Assembly: GCA_903822435.1 (NCBI GenBank)
Contig: CAIJPE010000378.1
Coordinates: forward strand, 1 to 64,000
DNA: 64,000 bases
Direction: 5' to 3'
DNA from: an uncultured beta proteobacterium
GTDB taxonomy: Bacteria; Pseudomonadota; Gammaproteobacteria; Burkholderiales; Burkholderiaceae_C
Positions within the stretch are counted from its first letter, which is position 1; the number at the start of each line of letters is the position of its first letter. The translations under genes were made by a program, and so were the position numbers. Of the stretch, positions 8,556 to 17,366 are shown piece after piece. Below the pieces are notes generated by a model that made no database searches, had not been told where the DNA came from, and was given only the letters and a program-made list of their open reading frames with translations.

Positions 8556-9278
8556 ATGAAGACGATGATCAGCTACACGCGTCACTCCATCGGCATGGTG
8601 CTCTGCGCCCTGGCGATGGCCGCACCTGCCCTCGCGCAGCCGGCCTGGGTGTCTCCTGGGCGGCCCCCGGCGGGCTACACCCTTGGTGAGCTTGCGGTGC
8701 TGCCCGACTATTGCAAGGACGTGCAGGGTGTGTTTTACGGGGACGCCAACAATCCCTCGCCCCGGGCTGGCTACTGGCTCGGAGTGATCGGGCCCGACCT
8801 GTGGCACCTGCACCACTATTGCCGTGCACTGGTGATGGAGAGGCGGGCGAGCCAGCCTGGCATCAGCCAGAGCACCAAAAACCAGGAACTGCTGCGAGCC
8901 AATGCGGACTACGAATACATGATGAACGTCGGGTCGCCCAAGGACCCGCTCATGCCCGAGATCATGCTGCGATACGGCGACCTGCTCGTACAGCTGAACA
9001 ACCTGCCCGAGGCCGATCGGCAGTGGCAGCGCGCGCGCGAACTGAAGCCCGACTACTGGCCGGCCTACACGCGCTGGATCGACGTGCTCATCGGCTTGAA
9101 GCTGTATGACCGCGCCGCCGCGCTGACCGGGGAAGGGCTGCGGAACGCCCCGGACAGCCGCGAGCTGCTCGAACGTGTCGCCACCCTGGAAAGGAAGCAC
9201 CACGTCACGGTGCGCCGCCTGCCGGAGATAGCGGCGACAAGCGGCACGGCCGCGCCGGCGGCTTCCGTGCCGCAGTAG
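8556..9278 (+). CDS. Secreted TPR-containing protein of unknown function
   Basis: 240 residues with a clear Sec signal peptide (hydrophobic core then AAPALA, cleavage predicted near residue 27). The mature part has TPR-like helices around residues 130-210 (LRYGDLLVQL, EADRQWQRARELKPDYWPAYTRW, LYDRAAALTGEGL). An earlier segment has paired Cys (DYCKDV, HHYCRAL) and LWHLHHY. The ATG at 8565 is an equally good start because GAAGGA lies at the right distance from it. Probably periplasmic and probably a partner of the neighbouring polysaccharide machinery, but no function is recognised. Confidence 0.82.
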   Translation: MKTMISYTRHSIGMVLCALAMAAPALAQPAWVSPGRPPAGYTLGELAVLPDYCKDVQGVFYGDANNPSPRAGYWLGVIGPDLWHLHHYCRALVMERRASQPGISQSTKNQELLRANADYEYMMNVGSPKDPLMPEIMLRYGDLLVQLNNLPEADRQWQRARELKPDYWPAYTRWIDVLIGLKLYDRAAALTGEGLRNAPDSRELLERVATLERKHHVTVRRLPEIAATSGTAAPAASVPQ

Positions 9279-9326
9279 CCCCCGCGGCCCACCCTGGATG
9301 CTGAGCCCGAACACCGGCCCGACCTG

Positions 9327-10298
9327 ATGGCCCGCGCAGCGGTTTCCGTCGTCATCCCGACCTACAACGGAGCACGCCACGTCGCGCAGACACTGGCCGC
9401 GGTGCTGGCGCAAAGCCACGAGGTGATGCAGGTGATCGTGGTCGACGACGCGTCCAGCGACGGCACCCTCCAGACTGTCCACCAAATTCTGCGGGGAGCC
9501 CGGCCGCAGGTGCAGGTACTGGGCCAGCAACGCCTGGGCGTCGCGGCGGCGCGCAACGCAGGCCTGTCCGCCGCGCAAGGCGACTGGGTCTGCTTCCTGG
9601 ACCAGGACGACCTTTGGCACCCGCGCCACCTGGAAGTGCAGTTCGGCGCGTGGGCCCGGCACCCCGAGGCGAACGTCATCGTCAGCCCCTACCAGCACTG
9701 GTACCCCAAGAGCGACGCCGAGCCACCGCCGCACGGTCAGCCGCCTGCGCTCGCCGCCGCATGGGATGCAGCCTTTACGGGCTGGGTGTATCACCAATTC
9801 CTGCTCGACTGCTGGGCGCTGACCAGTGCCACCACGATCCGCCGCGAGGCGTTGCAGGACCACGGCGCATTCGACGTCGCGCGGCCCTTCAGCGAGGACT
9901 GGGAACTCTGGCTGCGCCTGTCGCGCGAGGTGCCCTTCCTGAAGGTGACGGGCCCGCCTGTGCTCTACCGGCAGCACGCCGTTCAGGGCTCGCGCGTGGC
10001 ACGGCCCATCGACCACCGATCGGAGCTGCTCGAGACCACGGCAAGGCTGCACGGTCTGGCCAGCCGCGACGGACGCCGGGTGGACGCAGCGGTATTTAGC
10101 GCCGCGCTGGCCCACTACCGGATGGAATTCGGCTACCAGCACCTGCAGTACGGCGATGCAGGCCTGGGTGTCCGTTCACTGATGAAGGCCTGGCGCCGGA
10201 ACCCGGCGCGCCTGCGCTATCTGGCGCTTGCGGCCGCCGGCATGGCCGGCTGGCGGCCTGCCCGAAGCGCGGTCGAACCACAGGCTGCACGGCCGTGA
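9327..10298 (+). CDS. Glycosyltransferase family 2
   Basis: 323 residues with a GT-A fold N-terminus: VSVVIPTYNGARHV, VDDASSDGT, GVAAARNAGL and the metal-binding FLDQDDLW. The later acidic motif FSEDWELWLRL is the usual catalytic-base region. No strong membrane segment, so a cytoplasmic or peripheral inverting sugar transferase. First of five consecutive glycosyltransferase-type genes; acceptor and sugar unknown. Confidence 0.92.
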   Translation: MARAAVSVVIPTYNGARHVAQTLAAVLAQSHEVMQVIVVDDASSDGTLQTVHQILRGARPQVQVLGQQRLGVAAARNAGLSAAQGDWVCFLDQDDLWHPRHLEVQFGAWARHPEANVIVSPYQHWYPKSDAEPPPHGQPPALAAAWDAAFTGWVYHQFLLDCWALTSATTIRREALQDHGAFDVARPFSEDWELWLRLSREVPFLKVTGPPVLYRQHAVQGSRVARPIDHRSELLETTARLHGLASRDGRRVDAAVFSAALAHYRMEFGYQHLQYGDAGLGVRSLMKAWRRNPARLRYLALAAAGMAGWRPARSAVEPQAARP

Positions 10299-10413
10299 CA
10301 ATGTCGACGTTGCCGGCACGCTTGGCAATTTCGCCCCTCACGCAGTTGTGGGAATATCCGAGCGCGGGTTTCGTGATCCCGCGTGGCCGTTTCGGCATGC
10401 CCTTTCCCGCTCC

Positions 10414-11748
10414 ATGAGACCTGCATCACCGGGCCAGGCCGCTGGTACCGACTGGAAGTCGCGCCTGTTCAACCGCCTGGAGTCGATCAGCGAGTGGCGG
10501 GCTGCCCGCCGCGGCGATCAGGCCGCAGACATTCCACCGCGTCCCGGGACGGTCCCTTCGTCCGCATCGCGATCGCTGTGGCTGTTCGTGTCGACCATCG
10601 GCGAGCTGAATGCGGTCGAGCCCTTCGTACACTTGCTCCTGGCCGAACTGGGCCACCCGCCGCTGACCCTGCTCAGCGACCGCCCGCACTACGGCCCTGC
10701 CTATCTCGCCAAGTTTCCGCAGGCGCAGGTCGAGACGCTGTCGGGCACGGCGACAGAGGTGGCTTCGCTGCTGGCCCGCCGACCCCCGCTGCTGCTGATG
10801 GTGGCCGAGATCCCCTGCAAGCTGCACGACGCGCCCTGCCGCTTTTCATACCGCACGGTACAAGCGGCCCGGCAGGCCGGGGCACCCGTCGCCCTGGTCA
10901 ACGGCTGGCTTTACGGCTATGAGCCGCCGAGCCGTCTGGACGCCGTCGAGAGCCGGCTGTTCGGGCGCGACTACCTGGAGGCCTTCGACCTGATGATGGT
11001 GCAGACCGCCGAGGTGCGGGAACGGCTGTTGGGCGCGGGCGCCCGGCCGGCCGATGTGGTGGTCACGGGCAATATCAAGTTCGATGCCATGCGGCCGGCC
11101 TTTGCCATGCCGGCCCACGCCCCCTTGAGCGACGCCCTGCGCGCGCGCCGGCCCGGCCCCGTGGTGGTGGCCGGAAGCGTGACCCAGGTCGAGGACCAGC
11201 GGGCCGTCATCGACGGCTTCGCCCAGTTGGCCGCCAAGTCGCCGGACGCCCTGCTGGTGTTGGCGCCGCGGCACCCCGAGAACCCGCAGGTCATGACTGA
11301 TCTGACCCGAATGCTGGACGCCAGCCGACTGGACTGGCGGCTGCGCAGCGCGCATGCCCCCGACGCGGCCGTCGCCGGCTCGGTGATGGTGCTGGACACG
11401 ATGGGCGAATTGCGCGGGTGCTACGCGCAAGCCACTCTGGCTTATGTCGGCACCGACCACAGCGTGCTCGAGCCCCTGGCCTTCGGCAAGCCCGTGTTCG
11501 TGTCCGACGGCTGGGAGCCAACCTACCCGAGCTACCCCGTGTACCGCCAACTGCTCGATGCCGGAGCCCTGAACGCGGTGGGCCCCGCGCAGGGCCTGGG
11601 TGCAGCCTGGCAGGCTCATCTGGCCGCCACCTCCGGCAGTGAGGGCAGCCAGACCGGCATTGCCGAGATCCTCGCCCGGGTGCAAGGTGCCGCGGAACGC
11701 AGCCTGCTGGCGCTGCGCGCCCACGGTGTGCTGGCGCGGATGGCATGA
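10414..11748 (+). CDS. WaaA/KdtA-like glycosyltransferase (Kdo-transferase fold)
   Basis: 444 residues from ATG 10414. The pattern follows the Kdo-transferase family: the IGELNAVEPFV block that holds the catalytic glutamate, LLSDRPHYGPAY, GNIKFDAMRP, VVVAGSVTQVEDQ, VLAPRHPEN and the C-terminal EPLAFGKPVF. It lacks the usual N-terminal membrane anchor, and the surrounding genes are polysaccharide rather than lipid-A genes. So it may transfer Kdo or a related 3-deoxy sugar to a capsule- or O-antigen-like acceptor. Its last four bases overlap the next ATG (ATGA). Confidence 0.85.
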   Translation: MRPASPGQAAGTDWKSRLFNRLESISEWRAARRGDQAADIPPRPGTVPSSASRSLWLFVSTIGELNAVEPFVHLLLAELGHPPLTLLSDRPHYGPAYLAKFPQAQVETLSGTATEVASLLARRPPLLLMVAEIPCKLHDAPCRFSYRTVQAARQAGAPVALVNGWLYGYEPPSRLDAVESRLFGRDYLEAFDLMMVQTAEVRERLLGAGARPADVVVTGNIKFDAMRPAFAMPAHAPLSDALRARRPGPVVVAGSVTQVEDQRAVIDGFAQLAAKSPDALLVLAPRHPENPQVMTDLTRMLDASRLDWRLRSAHAPDAAVAGSVMVLDTMGELRGCYAQATLAYVGTDHSVLEPLAFGKPVFVSDGWEPTYPSYPVYRQLLDAGALNAVGPAQGLGAAWQAHLAATSGSEGSQTGIAEILARVQGAAERSLLALRAHGVLARMA

Positions 11749-12983
11749 GAGCCCTTTTCATCTCGAACCACTTTCCGCACGACCGGGCCCGCAGCGTCTA
11801 CGGCGTGTTCAAGCGCATGGGCCTGTTCATCGAGGCTGCGCTGGGGATCGTGGACGAGCTCGACATGCTCTTCTTCGTGCCCTTCGGGATCGACACCTCA
11901 CCCGCCGCCGTGGCCGAAATGGAAGAACAGGCGCGCTCGCTGTGGGGCCCGCAGATCCACCTCAGCGTGTGCCGCCAGCCGCGGCATGCCGGCGCCACGT
12001 CCAACTGGGAGCAATACGGTGCAGGCATCTTCAGCGTGTATCGGCAGGAAGGCCACCAGGGCATGAACAGCCCCGACGCCGTGGCAGCGCTGAAGCGCTG
12101 CCTGGATCGCAAGCCCGCATGGGTGCTGGCGCATCGGCTCCAGGCCATGGGCCCGCTGCTGGCGACCCGGCGACCGCTACCGCCGGTGCTGCTGGACTTG
12201 GACGACGTCGAACACCTGGCCCACGCGCGGCGCGTCATGGGGTTTCCGCGCTGGCCTGGCGAGCGACTGAAGCTGCTGCACACGCCGGCCCTCCGCGCGG
12301 CTGAACTGCGGGCGCTGCGCTTTGCAGCGCGCTCATTCGTGTGCTCGGACCGCGACCGCGACTACCTGCGCCGGCGCGCCGGCACGACGCGGGTCGAGAC
12401 CATCCCCAACGCAGTGGCGATGCCTGCCGAGCCAGCCCCCGAGAGCACGGGAGCCGACCTGCTGTTCCTGGGCGCCTTTGTGCACCGGCCCAACGTGCAG
12501 GCGGCCGAGCACCTAATTGAGGACATTTGGCCGCTGGTGCAGCAGCAACTGCCCCAGGCCCGGCTTCTGATCGCCGGGGGCAAGCCCGAGCGCGTGCGGC
12601 ACCACGCGGCGCCACCACCCGGCGTGGCGTTCCTCGGCTTCGTAGAGGACCTGCCGGCGCTGTATGCCCGCGCCGCGGTCGTGTGCTGCCCCTTGCTGAC
12701 GGGGGCTGGCACCCGGATCAAGATCATCGAGGCCGCGGCCTACGGCAAGGCCATCGTGTCGACCACGCTGGGGGCCGAAGGCTTGCAGTTCCGCGAGGGG
12801 GCTGAGATCCTGCTGCGCGACGGTTCGGCGGCCTTCGCCCAGGCCTGCACGGGCCTGCTGCAGGACCCGGCCGCGCGCGACGCGTTGGGCCGCGAGGCCC
12901 GCGCGCACGCCCGGCTTCAATATGATCGAACGGCGGTGGTGGCAGCCATCCGCGCCCACATGACCCAGCCGGCGACACCGTGA
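11745..12983 (+). CDS. Glycosyltransferase family 4
   Basis: 412 residues, GT-B fold. N-terminal ISNHFPHDRARSVYGVFKR, middle LLDLDDVEHLAHARR and SFVCSDRDRDYLR, then nucleotide-binding half LLFLGAFVHRPNVQAAEHL and GTRIKIIEAAAYGKAIVSTTLGAEG. Start overlaps the previous stop (ATGA), and its own stop overlaps the next GTG. It is clearly paralogous to the minus-strand protein at 15138-16388, sharing the LDDVEH and STTLGAEGL motifs. Confidence 0.92.
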   Translation: MRALFISNHFPHDRARSVYGVFKRMGLFIEAALGIVDELDMLFFVPFGIDTSPAAVAEMEEQARSLWGPQIHLSVCRQPRHAGATSNWEQYGAGIFSVYRQEGHQGMNSPDAVAALKRCLDRKPAWVLAHRLQAMGPLLATRRPLPPVLLDLDDVEHLAHARRVMGFPRWPGERLKLLHTPALRAAELRALRFAARSFVCSDRDRDYLRRRAGTTRVETIPNAVAMPAEPAPESTGADLLFLGAFVHRPNVQAAEHLIEDIWPLVQQQLPQARLLIAGGKPERVRHHAAPPPGVAFLGFVEDLPALYARAAVVCCPLLTGAGTRIKIIEAAAYGKAIVSTTLGAEGLQFREGAEILLRDGSAAFAQACTGLLQDPAARDALGREARAHARLQYDRTAVVAAIRAHMTQPATP

Positions 12984-13933
12984 TCCACATCGTCCAGCAA
13001 TTCACGAATGCCTTCGGCGGGACCGAGATCCACGCGCTGAACCTCTACGACGTGCTGCGCCGCCACGCCCCGGTGCGGCTGTGGTCCGAGTTCGACCCCG
13101 ATCCACGGTTGAGGGCGGGCCGGCAAATCGATCTCATCCGGCCTAAACGCCTGGCCTTCCCCAAGACCGGCACAATGGTGTTCTGCGGCGCCTGCTGGTA
13201 CGTGGGGCCCTGGCTGGAGTACACGGCCCCGCGGCGCATCATCGTGCTGCACAATTACCCGCACGACTCTTACAAGGCGTGGTTCCAGCGCGCCAGGCGT
13301 CCGTGGATGCCGCCCATCGAATGGCTGTTCGCCAGCGAGCAGATGAAGGCGCAGACGGAGCTGAAAGGCATCGTTGAGCCTTCCCCCGTCGACCTGCAGC
13401 GCTTCCGGCCCGGCGCCGGCCCCGGGCAGCCGTTCACCGTAGGCCGCCTGAGCCGCGACGTGCCCGAGAAATTTCATGAAGACGACCCGGCGCTGTATCT
13501 GCGCCTGGCCGAAGCCGGCGTGCGGGTGCGGATCATGGGCGGCCTGGGCCTGCGGACCCGCTTGCCCGCGCACCCGCTGATCGAGCTATGGCCCGAAGGC
13601 GCACAGCCGCCCGAGGTCTTCCTGCAAGGCCTAGACGCGTTCATCTATCGCACCCGCAGCGACTGGTTCGAGGCATTCGGCCGCGTGGTTCTTGAAGCCA
13701 TGGCCTGTGGCCTGCCCGTGGTGGTCGATCGATGCGGGGGCTACGCTGAGCACATCCAGCGCGGCGACAATGGGTTCCTCACCCACAACAACGATGAGGC
13801 CCTGAGTGACATGCTGCGACTGCGTGACGACCCGGCCTTGCGCCAGCGAATCGGAGCCGCCGCGCGCGCGACCGCGCAGGCGCTCTACGGTGAAGGCCTG
13901 CCACGCGAGATGATCGAGTTCTACCTGCGCTGA
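12980..13933 (+). CDS. Glycosyltransferase family 4 (short)
   Basis: 317 residues, starting at GTG 12980 overlapping the previous stop (GTGA). N-terminus HIVQQFTNAFGGTEIHALNL is a typical GT4 glycine-rich acceptor loop; the C-terminal E-X7-E motif is EAFGRVVLEAMACG. Shorter than the usual 350-400 residues because the linker region is compact. Cytoplasmic retaining sugar transferase; specificity unknown. The stop overlaps the next ATG (TGATG). Confidence 0.9.
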   Translation: MIHIVQQFTNAFGGTEIHALNLYDVLRRHAPVRLWSEFDPDPRLRAGRQIDLIRPKRLAFPKTGTMVFCGACWYVGPWLEYTAPRRIIVLHNYPHDSYKAWFQRARRPWMPPIEWLFASEQMKAQTELKGIVEPSPVDLQRFRPGAGPGQPFTVGRLSRDVPEKFHEDDPALYLRLAEAGVRVRIMGGLGLRTRLPAHPLIELWPEGAQPPEVFLQGLDAFIYRTRSDWFEAFGRVVLEAMACGLPVVVDRCGGYAEHIQRGDNGFLTHNNDEALSDMLRLRDDPALRQRIGAAARATAQALYGEGLPREMIEFYLR

Positions 13934-15141
13934 TGCGCACCCTCCTCGATCCGGCCGGCCACCCCCACCGCATGCGCGCCCTGCATCTGTCGATCACGCC
14001 ACTCGTGGGGGCGCCCGGAAACATCTGCCGGGCGTTGCAGCAGCGCCCCGGCGTGCAGGCCCGCTGGTGCGTGCTGCAACCCTCGGTCGGCAGCTACAGC
14101 AAGATGGTATTCGAGCTCGATCTCACCTGGGAGCGCGACCGCGACGAGGTGATTGCGCTGGCCGACGGCGCCGATGTGCTCCATCTGCACAATTTCATCG
14201 ACCTGCAGACCCAGGACTTCGCGCCCATCGACCTGGCCGCCCTGTGGCGCGCCGGAAAGCCCATGCTGCGGCACTTTCACTCCACGCCGCAAGCCGTAGC
14301 GCGCTACATGCGCAGCACCGAAGCGACCGTGCAGGCCTGCCCGATTCCCAAGCTGGTCATTGCCCAGTACCCGGAGCGCTACTACCCCACGGCCCGCGTG
14401 GTGCCCAATGTGGTGTTTGCGCCCGCCAACACGCAGCGCCAGCGGCCACGCGGAGCAACCGTACGCATCGGCTACGCCCCCAGCCGCTTTAACCCCGGGC
14501 GTGCCGCCCGCTGGGACACCAAGGGCTACCCCGAGACCTGCAAGATGCTGCGCCGCTTGCAAGCCAGCGCCCGCAGGGCCGGCGTTTCCTTGGAGGTGGA
14601 TGTGATCGAACAGGTGACGCATGCCGAGAGCCTGCGTCGCAAGGCCGATTGCGATGTCTTCATCGACGACCTCGTCACCGGCAGCTACCACCTCAACACC
14701 CTCGAGTCGCTGGTACTGGGCGTGGCCTGCGTCACGTACCTGGACGGCCGCATGCTGCGCACTCTGTACGAGGCCACGGGGCAGGTCGATTTCCCCGTCA
14801 TCAACGTGGGCCTCGAGCATGCACACGACGTGCTGCTAAATGCCTGCCGGGATCCGGAAAGCATCCACGCCATCGGCGCCCATTCGCGGCAGTGGATGGG
14901 CCAGCACTGGCCGGCGCCCACGGTGGCCGACGTCTTCCTGGGCATCTATCGGGACGTGATCGCCGAACCCCGCGCCTCCTTTCCGCGCCGCTTCGGCAAC
15001 GATGAGATCGGCCGGTGGCTGAGCGTCGGCGGCGACGACGCTCTTTGGGCCGCGCGGCGCCCGCACTGGCCGCAACTTGCGCCCGAGTGGATGTCGAAGA
15101 CGCGCGGTACGCTGGGGCGCTTACTGAAGGGTCGCGGCTAG
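13933..15141 (+). CDS. Putative GT-B glycosyltransferase
   Basis: 402 residues. The N-terminal half has LSITPLVGAPGNICRAL and ADVLHLHNFIDLQTQ, and a central HFHSTP. The second half (RIGYAPSRFNPGR, DVFIDDLVTGSYHLNTLESLVLG) resembles family 1/4 donor-binding domains, but the motifs are more diverged than in its neighbours. It ends the plus-strand run. Its stop overlaps tail to tail by four bases with the convergent gene at 15138. Role as a sugar transferase is inferred from fold-like motifs and context. Confidence 0.78.
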   Translation: MRTLLDPAGHPHRMRALHLSITPLVGAPGNICRALQQRPGVQARWCVLQPSVGSYSKMVFELDLTWERDRDEVIALADGADVLHLHNFIDLQTQDFAPIDLAALWRAGKPMLRHFHSTPQAVARYMRSTEATVQACPIPKLVIAQYPERYYPTARVVPNVVFAPANTQRQRPRGATVRIGYAPSRFNPGRAARWDTKGYPETCKMLRRLQASARRAGVSLEVDVIEQVTHAESLRRKADCDVFIDDLVTGSYHLNTLESLVLGVACVTYLDGRMLRTLYEATGQVDFPVINVGLEHAHDVLLNACRDPESIHAIGAHSRQWMGQHWPAPTVADVFLGIYRDVIAEPRASFPRRFGNDEIGRWLSVGGDDALWAARRPHWPQLAPEWMSKTRGTLGRLLKGRG

Positions 15142-16388
15142 GGCTGGCTGGCGGCGACGGCGCGCAGGCGCTCGCCGATGATCCGGTGCACCACCTCTTC
15201 ACTGTAGTGGCTGCTGCCGGCCGCGAAGCCGGCAGCCCCGATGCGCGCGGCGAGCGCGTCATCGCGCAGCAGGCCGGCGACGGCCTGGGCAAAGGCCCCG
15301 GGTTCGTCGGCGATCACGAGTTCGCCATGCTCAGCAGACATTTCGAGGCCTTCGGCCCCGAGCGTGGTGGAGACGACGGGACGACCATACAGCGCGGCCT
15401 CGATGATCTTCACGCGCGTGCCGCCGCCGGTGAGGATAGGCGCCACGACCACGCGGCTTCGCGCGTACAGCGCCTGCAGATCCGGAACGAAGCCGAGAAA
15501 CTCGACGCCAGGCGGCGGGTTGGCGTGACCCTGGACAAGCTCGAAGCCGATGCCGGCGATCCACAGCCGGGCACTCGGGTGCAACGCTCTGACACGGGGC
15601 CAGATGTCCCGCAACAGGTGCTCGACCCCCTGCCGATTGGGCAGGTAGCTCATCAAGCCGACGAACAGCACGGTGGGCTCGGCCGGCAAGGGCGTGCTCG
15701 CCGGCACGGGCAGCGCATTAGGAAGAACGTGAACCGACTTCGAACGGAAGCGCTTCGAGAGGTAGTCACGATCTCCCGTGGAACACACGAAGGTGGCGCC
15801 GGCACGGCCGACCGCACGCCGCTCGCACAACTCCAGGGTCGGCAGCCAGCCCCACTTGAGATAGTGGGCGCGCCAGGCCGGCGCAATCCCCAGCAGCCGG
15901 CGGAATGTCTTGTGTTCGACGTCGTCCAGATCGAAGAGCACCGGCACCTTCGACCCCGATCGAAGGACCGCGTGCATGCAGTTCAGGCGGTGCGCGAAGA
16001 GCAGGTCCGGCTTGAAATCGGCAATTGCCTCGCGCAGGGCGCCCAAAGGCACCGGACCCGTGAGCCGCGCGTATTCAGGCTGATGACGCACACCGAAGAC
16101 CGGCCGCAGGTAGCCGCGCCACCACTCCTTTTCGTGCTCGTCGACGATGTCGCGATTGACCAGCCGCACCTCGGAAACCTGCACGCCCCAGAGCCGTTCG
16201 AGATCCTCGCGAATGGTCTGTGCCAATCCCGGCTCGATGTGCAGCCTGGCCGGGGCGTAGAGCAGAAGATCGATCTGGCTCGTGGCCTTCTGCATCCCGC
16301 GCAGCATGGAGCGCATGCGCAGCGCCGTGCCGTTAGAGAATTCCGAAAGCGGGTGGGGCCAGCGCGGCGAGACGAACAGGGCTTTCAT
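15138..16388 (-). CDS. Glycosyltransferase family 4
   Basis: 416 residues. N-terminus LFVSPRWPHPLSEFSNGTALR, middle VLFDLDDVEHKTFRRLLG and TFVCSTGDRDYLSKRF, donor-binding half VLFVGLMSYLPNRQGVEHL and GTRVKIIEAALYGRPVVSTTLGAEG. A paralogue in inverted orientation of 11745-12983. It is the last gene of the minus-strand cluster that begins with the ABC exporter (21373 to 15138). Confidence 0.92.
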   Translation of the reverse strand: MKALFVSPRWPHPLSEFSNGTALRMRSMLRGMQKATSQIDLLLYAPARLHIEPGLAQTIREDLERLWGVQVSEVRLVNRDIVDEHEKEWWRGYLRPVFGVRHQPEYARLTGPVPLGALREAIADFKPDLLFAHRLNCMHAVLRSGSKVPVLFDLDDVEHKTFRRLLGIAPAWRAHYLKWGWLPTLELCERRAVGRAGATFVCSTGDRDYLSKRFRSKSVHVLPNALPVPASTPLPAEPTVLFVGLMSYLPNRQGVEHLLRDIWPRVRALHPSARLWIAGIGFELVQGHANPPPGVEFLGFVPDLQALYARSRVVVAPILTGGGTRVKIIEAALYGRPVVSTTLGAEGLEMSAEHGELVIADEPGAFAQAVAGLLRDDALAARIGAAGFAAGSSHYSEEVVHRIIGERLRAVAASQP

Positions 16389-16411
16389 GTCCAGAGCTTT
16401 GTCGCTTCAGT

Positions 16412-17365
16412 TCAGATCACGACGGGCTCGCGCCAGCTGCGCATGCGGCTGCGACCGATGGCGCCGAGCGTCTGCAGCGCGCCCATGCCGCGCACGCCCG
16501 AGAACTGCCCCACCTGGCGCCAGGCCGCAGGCAACGAGAAGTGATGCTGCATCCAGTAGATCTGCATCGAGAACCAGCGCGCAAAGCAGCCCAGGATCTC
16601 GTCGTCCCCGGGCTCGCCGCGGGCGGCCGGATGTGCTTGCAGGTGGGCGTCCAGCCAGCGCAGATAGCTCGCCAGCGCCTGCACCTTCAGGGCCGAGTCG
16701 TGGGTGTGCCGCGAACTGATGTTGTCGCCCGAGCGCCGCCAACCGATCTTGGCCGCGGCGAGGGTGCGGATGCCGCGTTCGGCCGCCAGCTTTATCCAGG
16801 TGGCATCGTCGGAACACCAGGCCAGCGGAAACGCCTGGAACCCGCCGCACTCGAGGAAACGCGAACGCCGGAAGGCATAGTCGGGCGCGTAGCTCGACAG
16901 TTCGAAGCGTAACCGTCCGAGGGCAAACGCCCGGGTGGACAACAGGGCCGGGAACTCAGGCTCGACCCGCAGCAATTGCCCCTGGGCACCGATGCGGTCG
17001 ACATTGAAGTGAAACAACGCCTGGCGGTCGCCTTCTGCCTCGGCGGCCTGCAGCAGGCGCTCCGCGCAGGTGGGCGACATCACGTCGTCGTCGCTGAACA
17101 GCCACACCCAGGGTTCGGTGCCCAGCCCGATGCAGCGTTGCCACTGGCCGACGAGGTCGCGCCCACCCAGGTTCTGGTCGAAGCGGTGGTAGCGCAGCTC
17201 CAGCTGCTCTGCCCACGGCCGGCAGACGGCCGCAAGATCCTCGGGCGAGGCATCGTCACCCACATAGACCACGAAGCGCCGGCTGGTCTGTGCCGCGATG
17301 GACTGCAGCGTGGCCGTCAGGAAGCGGGCCTTGTAGGCCGGGATGACGATGGCAAGGGGCTGCAC
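16412..17365 (-). CDS. Glycosyltransferase family 2
   Basis: 317 residues with GT-A motifs LAIVIPAYKARFLTATLQS, YVGDDASPED, NLGGRDLVGQW and the metal-binding LFSDDDVMS. The C-terminal part is less conserved. It lies between another glycosyltransferase and the WbsX-like gene with one- to 23-base gaps, so it is co-transcribed with the Wzt/Wzm genes. Sugar specificity unknown. Confidence 0.9.
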   Translation of the reverse strand: MQPLAIVIPAYKARFLTATLQSIAAQTSRRFVVYVGDDASPEDLAAVCRPWAEQLELRYHRFDQNLGGRDLVGQWQRCIGLGTEPWVWLFSDDDVMSPTCAERLLQAAEAEGDRQALFHFNVDRIGAQGQLLRVEPEFPALLSTRAFALGRLRFELSSYAPDYAFRRSRFLECGGFQAFPLAWCSDDATWIKLAAERGIRTLAAAKIGWRRSGDNISSRHTHDSALKVQALASYLRWLDAHLQAHPAARGEPGDDEILGCFARWFSMQIYWMQHHFSLPAAWRQVGQFSGVRGMGALQTLGAIGRSRMRSWREPVVI

Positions 17366-17366
17366 G

